Below, one piece after another: positions 10,251 through 20,199 of a stretch of DNA of 64,000 bases. The position numbers and the translations under genes are program-made. The first letter of the stretch is position 1. Every line of letters starts with the position of its first letter. The notes under the pieces are model-generated. The model did not search any database and was not told where the DNA came from. It was given only the letters and a program-made list of their open reading frames with translations. Source of the stretch: Phytophthora quininea (lineage: Eukaryota > Oomycota > Peronosporomycetes > Peronosporales > Peronosporaceae); the NCBI GenBank assembly GCA_011947345.1, contig JAAVTG010000559.1, positions 496,001-560,000 of the forward strand, read 5' to 3'.

Positions 10251-11603
10251 TCAAAAGGGGTCCACAGTGGACATCATGCTGGCGTCGAGATAGACATTCG
10301 GGTGCATCACAACAGCTCGACTCGTACTGTTTGTAGCATCGACACTGATCCAATCCGACGGATGTGTCGCCTCGAAAAACGCTTTGCACGCGTGTTCGCA
10401 CTCATCGGTAGCTGCAAGTTGCATTACCTTCATGACGGTATGCAAAGGTAAACCTTGTCGACGCAACTCTTCCTGCAGTGCTGGTCGACCCCAATGCTTG
10501 AACGGACATCCATGATACTGACCGTGGCTGGGCGCACCTCTGTTAATAATCTGCTCGCAGTTCAGCGGAGCGTAGTCCTTTCGGGACCCTTCAAGTCCGT
10601 AGCTGTGTCGGATGTGGTACGTATACTCCTTGTCAAACTTGGCCGGTGCAATTTTCTTGATAAACTCCTTGCGGAAAAATTGGATGCAGTCGTTGACAGA
10701 GACACCTGCGCCTTTGAGAAACATCCGATACTGCACGCGTCCGTCGTACTTGAGGTGGTGGTTCTCGCGAAATTTGCGATGCAATTGCTGCATGCACAGT
10801 GGGAAGTGCTTTGGCGCGACCTGGTCGATCTCTTCAATGTCCAGTTGCGGCTTATCGTTAGGAGATCGTCGACGACCAGGGCCAGCCAAAGCACTCGCCA
10901 TCTCCACAAACCCGTCCAGTATCGGCGTTAGCCGCTCCAACTCGTGGCCTTGCGCTGGAATTGCACACTGCAAGTCCCTCATCTGCCTCTCTAAGCAACG
11001 CTCAAAGTGATGTACAGCAACCCACCGCATGTCTCGAAGCGGCACCAAGCAATTCCCTTTGCAAACGACTACTTGACGTCTCCTGACGAGGGCCGGGACT
11101 TGGCTGAACGGCACGGAATAGCAACTTCGGCCTTCTTGTTCTTCGTCGCTACTCCAAATCGCAGTCTTCTCGGTAATCAGGTTGTATTTAATCCCTTCAG
11201 CTTCCAGTAGTGCAATAGCAGCGTACGGTGGCAGCGCTTCCAGTCGCCAGGCGATAAGTTTGGCTTCAGCAGTCACCAGCCAGTCCCAGCAGCTTCGAAT
11301 TCTGTGTCCTTGTCAGCAATAAGAGTGGGTTTGATGAGATAAAACATAATACTGTATGCTGGCATTTTACCTGCAGAAGGCGAGTCGTAGCGCATAATGG
11401 GACACTTGGTCAGAGTCCGCTGTGAACTGTTGCGCCGCTACCAGCTCCATCCCAACGGATCTGGGCGTCGCCTGCGAGCCCCATTGCGCGCCAACCTGGC
11501 CGAGAAGCTTCACGCGTTTGTGGCCGAGCTCTTCGAACTCCTCCAATGATACACGGCGCTGCGGAGCGTCCCGGTAGAAACTCACTTGCGGCGCCGATGC
11601 CAT
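10251..11603 (-). CDS. PRIM2: DNA primase large subunit (PriL/PRIM2)
   Basis: Two exons, 11603-11371 and 11301-10251, with a 69-nt intron (GT at 11370, AG before 11301; phase 2). The product is 427 residues. The N-terminus (SFYRDAPQRRVSLEEFEELG) matches the PRIM2 start, and DQVSHYALRLAFCR followed by IRSCWDWL matches the conserved SHxxLRLAxCRxxxxRxW region. The C-terminal Fe-S domain has four candidate ligand cysteines, in PLCMQQL, LNCEQII, HGCPFKH and the CEHACKAFFEATH segment, and the block GRVQYRMFLKGAGVS is typical. PriL pairs with the catalytic subunit PriS and DNA polymerase alpha to make the RNA-DNA primer. It is somewhat shorter than animal PRIM2 (about 510). It starts about 80 bp from a divergent ORF region belonging to the Pus3 gene. 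Confidence 0.9.
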
Positions 11604-11951
11604 CGTGGAAATGGGAAAACGCAGAAATAGGCAACTTCAGTGGTCGTAAAACAATGTGTGACGCGTGAGCAATAGTCATTTTGAAGATGGCTACAGCGTT
11701 TAATTACTGGACCCGACGACGATGGCGACGGAAGCGACTGCGCCGGCGACGACACCCACTGCTCCCCGAGAGACTTAGGCGCGCTCAGCACAAGCAACGC
11801 CACGGCAGACCAACTACTAGCCATCCTGCATGAGCTGCGCAACTCCGTCGGACCTAGTACGTCGCAGAAAGAGGTTTTCGCTTGTGACAGCGTTCACTAA
11901 CTTGGCCATTTGCTGTTCCTAGAGGTTGTAAATAATGCGATTGCCAAAGTG
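11604..11951. promoter_or_regulatory. Divergent promoter region PriL / Pus3 and possible Pus3 leader exon
   Basis: The PriL start is at 11603, and an ATG for the opposite strand lies at 11686, so the shared promoter would be only about 80 bp. From 11712 to 11856 one frame encodes an acidic stretch ending LLAILHELRNSVGP before a donor-like GT at 11857, with an acceptor CCTAG at 11922. No ATG is in phase with that frame, so the first exon of Pus3 is unresolved and may contain an indel. Confidence 0.4.
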
Positions 11952-13466
11952 ATGCGGATTCCAGAGGAGAAATTGGGCGTTTCTACTCCAGTTAAAGGCA
12001 AAGAGACCAAGAAGGAGAAGCAAAAACAAAAGCAGCAGAAGAAGGAACAGAATATTGCCAATGAAGACTCCAAAACTGCACCGCCGCAACAGAAGAAGAA
12101 AAAGAAGCGCGAGTTCAGCATGAGCAATTACACTGCACGCAGTGTGGCGGTCAAGTTCCTGTACGTTGGCGAGAAGTACGCCGGCTTTGCCAGACAGGAC
12201 CACATGCCCGAGACGGTGGAGCGGTACTTGATTGAGGCGCTCGTGCGCTCCAAACTCATCGAGAACATTGAGAATTGTGGGTATTCTCGCTGTGGACGGA
12301 CAGACCGTGGGGTTAGTGCCTTCGGCCAAGTGGTGGCGCTCCGAATGCGCTCAAATCTGCCAGCGACGGCTGATCTACTGAGTGCGTCGTCCATCGACGA
12401 GGTGCGCCCTGGTGACAAGTTCCAAGCGCGACTTCAGTCTGGAGAAATCAAGACGCTAACGGAGGTGGACTACGCCTCGCACATTAACCGAGCGCTGCCG
12501 TCCGACATCCGAGTGTACTCTGTGGCTTCTTGCCGACCGGAATTCAGCGCTCGCTTTGACTGCAAAGCGCGCATGTACCGCTACTTTTTCGTGCGACGCG
12601 ACCTGGACGTCGAGAAGATGCGAGCGGCTGCAAAATTCCTCGTTGGCAAGCACGACTTCCGCAACTTCTGCCGCATCGACCCCAATGTCCATGTGTACGA
12701 GCGCAATGTGCGTTCGTTTGAGATTATAGAGTGCCCCGACCAACATGCAGAAGATCCGAGCCAGCAAATGTACCGCTGCGAGGTGTTTGGGCGCGCGTTC
12801 TTGTGGCACCAAGTGCGCTGCATGGTGGAGGTCCTTTTCCTTGTTGGATCAGGAAAGGAAGAGCCGAGCATTGTGCCGCGTCTGCTTGACATTGCCCAGA
12901 CTCCTCGCAAGCCCCAGTACGACATGGCGTCCGATCTGCCGCTGGTTCTTCACGACTGCTACTTTGCCGAACCTGATAACGCAGAGGAGCCTGGTCCGAG
13001 GTTCGAGTACACGCCGCTGGCGCTGCTGCAGGTGCATGCTCAGCTTACGGAGACCTGGGAGCAACGGTGCGTGCAAGCAGCCATGCTGCGCAGTCACTTG
13101 GATGCGCTGGAGTCCTTCCGCGTTGACGCAGCGATTGTGGTGAAGGACCTCGACCACTACGCTCCGAAGTTGGAGCAGCTCATGCGAGAGCGCAAACTAC
13201 TTACGGATAACGGTGGGGTAGTGCAGTGGAAAGAGATTAGTCCGCTGCTACCATTGTCCAAGAAGCGCAAGACGCTGCCGCTAGTTATGCGCGACACGGG
13301 CCACTCGGTAGACGAACGCAAACGTAAAATGCAAGAGCGAAAGCGTCGACGCCAGGAAGAAGAAGGATCGACGAGCGAAGCACTGCCAAAGGATACCAAG
13401 GAGTTGAAGACTGAAAGTGGACATGCAAGTGTACACGACTCCGCTACGGTGTCGTCGTCATCTTGA
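11952..13466 (+). CDS. PUS3: tRNA pseudouridine(38/39) synthase, Pus3/Deg1 type (TruA family)
   Basis: A 504-residue frame from ATG 11952. A Lys/Gln-rich N-terminal tail (possible nuclear or nucleolar signal) precedes the TruA fold, which opens with VAVKFLYVGEKYAGFARQ. The catalytic motif CGRTDRGVSAFGQVV has the nucleophilic Asp at residue 118 in this numbering; the sequence around it (YSRCGRTDxGVSAFGQV) is closer to Deg1/Pus3 than to Pus1. The second half keeps FDCKARMYRYFF, KHDFRNFCRID and FLWHQVRCMV, all typical. The enzyme isomerises uridines at positions 38/39 of the tRNA anticodon stem-loop. A basic C-terminal tail (RKRKMQERKRRRQEEE) is extra. The frame is also open upstream to 11910, across a likely splice acceptor, so the true N-terminus may come from an upstream exon. 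Confidence 0.88.
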   Translation: MRIPEEKLGVSTPVKGKETKKEKQKQKQQKKEQNIANEDSKTAPPQQKKKKKREFSMSNYTARSVAVKFLYVGEKYAGFARQDHMPETVERYLIEALVRSKLIENIENCGYSRCGRTDRGVSAFGQVVALRMRSNLPATADLLSASSIDEVRPGDKFQARLQSGEIKTLTEVDYASHINRALPSDIRVYSVASCRPEFSARFDCKARMYRYFFVRRDLDVEKMRAAAKFLVGKHDFRNFCRIDPNVHVYERNVRSFEIIECPDQHAEDPSQQMYRCEVFGRAFLWHQVRCMVEVLFLVGSGKEEPSIVPRLLDIAQTPRKPQYDMASDLPLVLHDCYFAEPDNAEEPGPRFEYTPLALLQVHAQLTETWEQRCVQAAMLRSHLDALESFRVDAAIVVKDLDHYAPKLEQLMRERKLLTDNGGVVQWKEISPLLPLSKKRKTLPLVMRDTGHSVDERKRKMQERKRRRQEEEGSTSEALPKDTKELKTESGHASVHDSATVSSSS

Positions 13467-13951
13467 CCGTTTCGAGGTTGCAACCACCAAGAAAGGACAG
13501 CGCGAGTTGACTCGAATTTGTTTTCAAACTTTGCGATAGATATGCTGATCGTCTTGCTTTTGCCCCGTGTGAATCCCATCGCCCTTCGCGACAATGCGCA
13601 GTGGCGGTCGCTGCTGACCAGTCAATCCTCGCCCCGCAAGACGAGACGTGTGCATGCACCATGAAACGATGTTCGTCGAGAAGTCCTGGAAGCAAAGTCT
13701 TGTCCGGAACTGCCACAAGTTCTCGTGAATCCTTCGCATTCCCATCCAAAACGTCAACACAAAAAGCTGAATGACGTTGATCAAACAAATTCGTGTTTTA
13801 GTAAATACGGGGTTGGTTGAGCTCCTTCGCTGGGAGCAGGCTTGATAAACTAACTAATGGTACATGGGCGTGGTCGCTGGCAGCTTGTAAATATTGTACA
13901 TGTGTGATATGCTGTCTCGCGAGCGGGCTCTTGTCTTGGCTTGGAGCCAGC
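13467..13951. other. Intergenic region between convergent Pus3 and PP2C genes
   Basis: About 485 bp of 3' flanks for two convergent genes. Minus-strand open frames at 13444-13788 overlap the Pus3 end and have no recognisable domain, so I do not call them. Confidence 0.5.
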
Positions 13952-15211
13952 TCACACCGACTCGACCGACGCGACAGCAGCTCGCTTCTTGGCTTCTTCA
14001 GCTGCCTGCGCCGCTTCGATGGGCGTCACGGGCACCACTACCTGCTCGTCCTGGTTAAAGCACACGATGATGGCGCTGACGTTGTCGGTGGATCCCAGAG
14101 CGATGGCGTGGCTCACGAGCTCCTCGGTCGCGTGCTGCACGTCGCCGTGGAGCCCCAACTTGGCGCGCACAAAGTTGATCACGTCCTGGGGCTTCATGAC
14201 GTCGAACAGTCCGTCGCAGCCGAGCACCATGAACTCGTCCTGGCTCGAGATTTCGTGGGTGACGATGTCAGGCGTCGCGCTCACCAGGTCGCCGTTAAAC
14301 CTGCTTTTGAACTCGCCTCTCGCCGTCTTAAAATCAATGTCTCCAAAGGCGCGTGACACGCCAAGCATGCCGTAGATCCTGCCTTTGGAGATTTGGCCCT
14401 TGGCCGCGAGGATCCGGTCGCGTTCGCTGGACAGCTCCGGGGTGTGGGTAATGCACATATCCGTCGCCTTGCCCGCCGTGGACAGTACGACCTGCGAGTC
14501 TCCGACCGAAGACACGAGGGCCGTGGTCCCCTTGACGACAACTGACACCGCAGTCGAGCCGCTGGAGAGTTCTTGTTTGAAAATCTCTTCGTCTGTCGCC
14601 GCGCACGCCGAGCGCACTGCGTCCGCCAGAATCATCGCGGGCGTCTGCAGACTGTGCGCCGACTCGGGCTCGTTCGAAGGTCTCTGTAAGTGGCTGAACA
14701 CTGACTCGTGCAGGTTCTGCGCCAAGTATTCGGCCACTTCCGGGCCGCCGTGGCCATCGTACAACCCGAAAAACGCGACGAGTTCGTCGTCGATTTTCCG
14801 GGAGGTAGTGGCCACTTGGTCCTCGTTGTTCTTGCGCATACCCTGGTCAGAGTATGCGCCGTAGCTGACCCGCAATTGCGGGAAGTATTGGCCGTCTGGC
14901 CGGTGCAGCACCAGCGTCCGCTCCGTGTCGGACGCAGTGGTGGCCGTAGAGAAGACGCTGCCACTGGGACTGGCGGGCGAGCAGCTGCTGGCGGAAGGAG
15001 ACGCCACCTCGGACTCAAGCGTCATGCCGCGCTCGCCAAAGATACTAAAGACATCGCGGTGCGAGTCGCTGGTGGGCGGGCGGTGGGCGCCGACGCCGCT
15101 ATCGTCTCTGGCCCGCTGCTTGGAGGCGGCCTGCAGAAAGATGTCGTTGATGCTGGGGCGCGAGGCGGAGGGGCTGGCTGGCAGTACGTCCTTGGACGTC
15201 TGGCAGCCCAT
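13952..15211 (-). CDS. PP2C-type Ser/Thr protein phosphatase, predicted N-myristoylated
   Basis: An intact single-exon frame of 419 residues. The metal-dependent phosphatase (PPM) motifs appear in order: RKNNEDQ, GLYDGHGG, SGSTAV, SSVGDSQ, GVSRAFGD, LGCDGLFDVM and GSTDNVSAIIV. The aspartates in DGHGG, CDG and DN are the Mn/Mg ligands. The first residues MGCQTSK (Gly2, Cys3, Ser6) form a good dual myristoylation/palmitoylation signal, suggesting membrane attachment. Residues about 8-110 are a Ser-rich, probably disordered region before the catalytic domain. The role is dephosphorylation of Ser/Thr substrates in signalling; the specific substrate is unknown. It converges on Pus3. Confidence 0.92.
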   Translation of the reverse strand: MGCQTSKDVLPASPSASRPSINDIFLQAASKQRARDDSGVGAHRPPTSDSHRDVFSIFGERGMTLESEVASPSASSCSPASPSGSVFSTATTASDTERTLVLHRPDGQYFPQLRVSYGAYSDQGMRKNNEDQVATTSRKIDDELVAFFGLYDGHGGPEVAEYLAQNLHESVFSHLQRPSNEPESAHSLQTPAMILADAVRSACAATDEEIFKQELSSGSTAVSVVVKGTTALVSSVGDSQVVLSTAGKATDMCITHTPELSSERDRILAAKGQISKGRIYGMLGVSRAFGDIDFKTARGEFKSRFNGDLVSATPDIVTHEISSQDEFMVLGCDGLFDVMKPQDVINFVRAKLGLHGDVQHATEELVSHAIALGSTDNVSAIIVCFNQDEQVVVPVTPIEAAQAAEEAKKRAAVASVESV

Positions 15212-17599
15212 GGAGAGCTTGGGGAACCGGATGGTTGCTGGGCTAGCGCGGTCGAAACTCGGCGAGTTCCAACACCAAGCTGCTGAAAATTGGGAAGTGA
15301 AGGGACGCTAGTTAGCTTCCTCGGTGGATGATAGTTGCCTTTGGGTTGAGATGGCTACACTTTTTTAAAGTGCCCAGCCACCTTCATTTGCGACGCTGAA
15401 GAGCTACGTACCGGAGGGTCTGTTGTTGCCGTGTGTGGAGACGCGAAGGCGAGTGCGTCGTCCGTGGCTGCGCGCGGAATGGAAGGATGTGGAGTGTGTC
15501 AAACTGCCACCAGCTGCGGCGGCAAATGGCTAGGGCTGAAGCTGGGGGAGGAAGGAAGCTCGCGCCAAGTGAACGCACGCTCTGAGCGTCTGCCTGCTCG
15601 GTTTCCTTTTCGTGAATGAGGCCCCTGAAAATACTCGCTGTCCCAGCCCCAGGGCGGGCAGACGGGACGCGCAAGAGCCAGAACTGCAAGCGTCAAGCGC
15701 GCGGGCCAATCAGCGCGAGCCGACGACGACTTGCGCCTGGCTCCTCGACGGCACTTGCCCCCAGTATGGCGCCGTTGGATTTCCATACAGATGGCCCATC
15801 GGACGGATAGCAGACTGTGTGGCAGTGCGCAATGGCGCAGCGTTCCAGTGCCGTAGCGGCGTCGCCGTCGCGAGCAGCAGCGCTCAGCTCAGGGAAGCGC
15901 GCGCGTTCCGTTTCGCACCAGTTTCTTTGGGGCCGCCTTTGGGCTGCACCCCGCGAGCTGGTTGTCGTCGTTGCGCGGGCGTTGCTCCAGCAACCTCTTT
16001 CGCTGTCCACCACCGCTTTCCACCGTTCTTAGCGCCAGCAGATGCCTCCGGCAGCGGTCACCGTCGCCAGGTTACCAATGCCTGGTGCAAAGTACTCGCG
16101 GAAGATCCACGCAAAACTTTTGGCGTGGGCGCGAAATCGACGGGCGTGTGTGGTCGACCGCGGTTGAAGGCAACTTCAACTGGCCACACAACGCAGGCCT
16201 CGCGAGGCTTCTGCTCGTCTAAAACTTGTCCTCCACGGCGATAAGACTTTCTTGCGACGGAAATAGGTGGCTGCTTGCCTTTAGCAACAACTCGGTGCAC
16301 AACAACCCAGAATGCCCCCCATACATACATGCGTGCTCCTGGAGGCATCTGCAAGTCCCAGCGCCTATCGAACAGCCCCAACGGGGTCAGGAGCGAAGCA
16401 AGACTATACGTGGCCGTTGCCAGGGGCCGTCCTGCATTACACGCGTGCCGCCGATCTATCGAACATTACAGACCCCGATCCGAATGAGTTGCCTCTGATA
16501 AAGGCAATTGGCTGGCCGTGGGGCTGTGAACACTGTTGACGCAGCGCTTGGCTGCCGCCGTCCGCAAGCAGCGTACGTAAGGAGTCGCATACATGATCGG
16601 CACGGGTCTGGCGTCGACGCGCGACTCCTGCAGCATCGACGGTGGATTTTGCTTGGTGCCGAGCTCCCCACGCCAGCGGAGTGCGCGCGCCTCTCGGAGC
16701 CGCCCGCGCAGGTGCGGCCAAATCAGATCCATTGCATGCGTGCGAGCATCCAGGCATCTTTCGAACGGCACGCCAGGGGCAACTCGAGATGACCTGCCAA
16801 CTGTTGGGGCCATTCCCCGCCGACTTAATAAAAAGCGTGTTCCGCGCCCGTTCGGCAGCAGCCCATCTTCCGTCGACGCGCGCCATACAAACGCCAAGAT
16901 AACGGAAGGTGGACCAAACGAGGGCCGCTTACGACCGGCGAACGCGCCCCTTCAGCGGCTGGCAGTCTCGCCCCGTCCCATTTCGGTGGGCTACTGCTGC
17001 TGTCGTCGCTGGCGTCGGTCGCGCTACGCTGCTGCTTCCGGAGCCATCTTCGTGGGCCGCTTTACCCCCTCGATAACCACGACCTCGGTGCAACGCCCCT
17101 TCTTCTTCCGACGTTCTGTCGTCAGTCGCTGCGAAAGCTGCTCCACCTGCACGCCAGTCTGATCGGCGAGGGCCACGCGAAAAATTGCGCCATGGAACGC
17201 GGGAGTTGGAGCGCGATCTCGGTGCCGAGGCCATCGCACCACGATTCTTGCCGTCGGACAGTTCCGGTGGCGCGAGTGGGACGGCTGCAAGCATCGTTGG
17301 AGGACCATTTTCCCATGTCCACCATCGCGAAGAGGACAGAAATGATGCTCGTATGCCGATCAGTAGTTTCGTACTTGTACGAGTCGTCAGGGTACTCCAA
17401 ATTTAAACCGGAAAATTACAACGCATCCGTCATTTAAAAAGGTTTTTTCAACAAAGCATTGCGTCATTGCTGTGCCTCCCTGTCTAAGCACGACTCGTAC
17501 TTAGATGAAGTGTATGTCCACTAACTGCTAGCAATTTCCACCTGATTTCAACGTGGAACCAATAGAAAGTGCGAGGTTACAAGAATTGAGCTGAAAGCT
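15212..17599. other. GC-rich 2.4-kb region without a convincing gene
   Basis: The first about 150 bp are probably the PP2C leader. The rest has overlapping open frames on both strands (for example 15612-16244 on plus, 16437-16897 on minus), expected by chance in GC-rich DNA. None shows a domain, a signal peptide or a consistent exon structure. From about 17000 to 17400 both strands are again open without a recognisable product. It could hold regulatory DNA, an eroded gene or mobile-element debris. Confidence 0.4.
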
Positions 17600-17830
17600 T
17601 TACTGCCGTTAATCGACTGTAGCAAATTCGACGTCGACATTGACGAAGTCGAGAGAGGGATGATACCCGTGTGCTCCCAGAATTTCCTAATAATCTCTGG
17701 TGTAACCTCTTTCAGGCGGCTGCCGCCCAATCCATAGCAGTAGTGATAGAAAAATTCTCTTGCAGTAAGCCCGCGATGTAGCGGTCGATACTGTCCTCCA
17801 TCTTGATGCGGCTCACCTCTCTGGAAGAAT
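17600..17830 (-). mobile_element. Relic of a pogo/Tigger-like (CENP-B related, DDE_1) transposase, C-terminal end
   Basis: On the minus strand one frame gives EDSIDRYIAGLLQENFSITT followed by MDWAAAA, then a stop. The neighbouring frame continues with LKEVTPEIIRKFWEHTGIIP. The order (a helix ending in an AW-like pair, a TPExIxxxWxHTGI motif) matches the end of pogo/Tigger DDE transposases. The frame break and absence of the catalytic domain mark it as a dead fragment. I could not define terminal inverted repeats. Confidence 0.4.
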
Positions 17831-18376
17831 GATCGTGCCTAAAAGCCATATTTTGGAATGAAAATTTTGAATTGTTCTTTTAGAGAGCTACAAAACCAGA
17901 CTGTTCTTGAAGAGAAGCTATGTTTCGTACTTATTCGAGTCATTTGGGTATTCCAAGATTGGAACGCTTCTGGGCCAGTCAATCCAGCCCGCATTGTCGA
18001 GCTTGGCATTTTGTCTTTTGCCGGTCGCCTTCCACCGTCGTTCTCGTTGATGAACAAAAATTTCCATGCTAATACTGACGACGGGGGTAGTCCTCGGACG
18101 CCACCCGCTCGATGTGGAAGCGAAATGTATTCAAACGCTACTGAGAGAACGCCAATCTTCTTTTACGTCCGCAAGTTCGCTCGGTGTTCGTCCTCCTCCG
18201 TGGACATGAAGCCGCTCATAAATCGTAATGCTTGCCATAGCTATTGTAAGGCGTTTGAGGTTGCAAGCGCGATCTCCGTGCGCATGTGACTATAGAGCCT
18301 TCCGACATCTCGTACTACCTAGAGTATCATTACCGTTAGCGAAGCTGAAGCGTCGGGTCGAAGCTTTCCGACAGCA
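17831..18376. other. Intergenic region upstream of the MORN gene
   Basis: About 545 bp of lower GC content, possibly more of the transposon relic to the left and the MORN promoter to the right. An open frame on plus (17858-18289) has no recognisable domain. Confidence 0.4.
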
Positions 18377-20104
18377 ATGGCGACGAGCTCTCGAGGCTTC
18401 TGGCCTGGCCGCAAGAAGCAGTTTAAGAAAGAGACGCCCCAAGAGGCAAGGCAGCGCTATCTGGCTGAGATTCTACGTCGTGAGCTGGAGAATAAGAAAC
18501 GTGTTAAGCTGGAGATGCACAACGTAAGCTTGCTTCGACTTTGGATGCATTACCGTGACAATAATTTTATTGTATGGTGCTGTTTGCAGCTCGTAAAGCA
18601 AATTAATGCGCTCATCTTGAAAGACCGTAAGAGTTTAGCTGTCTACCAGCGCGTACGTCCTTGTTGGAAAACATTTTGTTGGTACCTCTGTAGTGAGACG
18701 AACATGCCATCCAGAAAGTCAAGGATGAAGATCCCCGTAGCGTCTTTTACTACCGCATGCTGCGTCGTGTTGGCTTGCCAGAAGTCCATGCTCGCTTTGC
18801 GCCGTGGTTTCTCAAGTCGAACCAAATCCAACTCAACCGATGGAGTGCCATTTTGTTCAACCGACTGGAACAAGCCTTCTTTGCTGTCCCGGAGGAGCTT
18901 TCCACAGTGGAAGTCCGAATGCGAGCCCATCGAGAGCACTACGACGCCGTCATGAAGCCTCCACCCACTAAGATAGCGGCTCCCGACGCCGCCAAAGCAC
19001 TCGAGCCGCGACAGAAGAACCAACTGCTACTGCAGCGCGCTTTTCGAGACTGCTCATTCCACGTCGACGAGGACATCGCTCGCAGACGTCAGCAAGAAGC
19101 TGCAGCCAGCGGAGTCAAACAACCTCCTGCGAAACGCGTCGCGAACAAGACCGACGACAACGAGGAAGATGAAGTTGACAAGCTGGAATTGATCCCTGAA
19201 GTTCCAGTTGTCAACGCCCCACCCGGTTTGGCGCCACAGGTTCGAGGACAACTCGAATCGCACAACAAGCACGCTTTCTTCATGTACAATGGCCGTTGGA
19301 AGGATGGCGAGATGCATGGCACTTTGGGTGTGTATTCTTATGCCGACGGTGGGAAATATCGGGGTGAATTCGTCCACAATGCAGCAAGTGGGAATGGTAC
19401 CGTGGTCTACCCAAACGGCGTCAAGTATACTGGTGCATTCTCGGACGGCAAATTCCACGGGTTCGGCGTAATGGAAATGGAGCGAGGGTATCTCTATGAG
19501 GGTGAATTCCAGCGCGGACAACGCTGTGGGGTTGGCAAACTTCAAATGCTGCAGAGTGGAGCCGTTTACGAAGGCGAATTTTACAACAATATGCGCCACG
19601 GTCAAGGCACGGAGACTAGCGCGCTGGGATATTCGTACACTGGCACTTGGCGGTGCAATCGCATATACGGAAAAGGTCGCTTGTTCTGCCCGGACAAGCA
19701 CGAAATATTTCGCAAGGACTGGTCGCCGTTGTTGCTGGGCGAAGCTATCCGACTTGTGAGGCGCGAACAGGCGGAAGCGAGTTGGCGTGAAGAACTCTGG
19801 TATCGAAAACTTCTTCGAGTTCGCGACGACTTGCGCGCCCTCGATTTGCAGTACGCGTTCTGGGATGCCGAAGAAGCCCGTATGGATCGCGAGAGCGCCG
19901 AACGCATCGACAACATGAAGCGTACACGGCGTGAAAAGCGTGAGGCACAGACAGCCGCCAAAAAGCGTTCATGGAGCAAGTCCAGCGTGAAGAAGACGGA
20001 GATGATGATGACGACGACGACGACGATGACGACGAAGATGGCGATATGACGCCGAAGATGAAAACGACGACGAGGAAGAAGAGTCAAACAACGCAGACGA
20101 TTAG
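18377..20104 (+). CDS. MORN-repeat protein with acidic C-terminal tail
   Basis: Three exons: 18377-18523, 18590-18652 and 18715-20104, with GT-AG introns in phase. A helical N-terminal part (FWPGRKKQFKKETPQEARQR) leads to about six MORN repeats at residues 260-395, seen as YxGxxxxGxxHGxG-type units (YRGEF, YTGAF, YEGEF, YTGTW). A charged coiled region follows. MORN repeats commonly scaffold membranes or cytoskeleton; in protists they also occur in flagellar and basal-body proteins, which may apply here. Read literally the frame stops at 20049. Two missing bases (one in the A5 run near 19966, one near 20035) would instead open an Asp/Glu tail, encoded by GAT/GAC/GAA triplets, to the TAG at 20102, giving 533 residues. 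It converges on COQ9 with about 95 bp between stops. Confidence 0.75.
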
Positions 20105-20199
20105 CTCACAAAAAGGTCAATTAAGCCTACTCGTGTCATGGCTTTTGTGGAGCCGTACTGTTAGTACCGGCGGGGTTAGAGCACATATTGGGCATTTTT

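Noticed and set aside
15612..16244. 210-codon plus-strand frame in the GC-rich gap
   Set aside because: No domain, no signal peptide, overlapped by frames on the other strand; not enough to call a gene.
20001..20040. GAT/GAC microsatellite as independent repeat element
   Set aside because: It encodes the acidic tail of the MORN protein and is short; codon repetition explains it.
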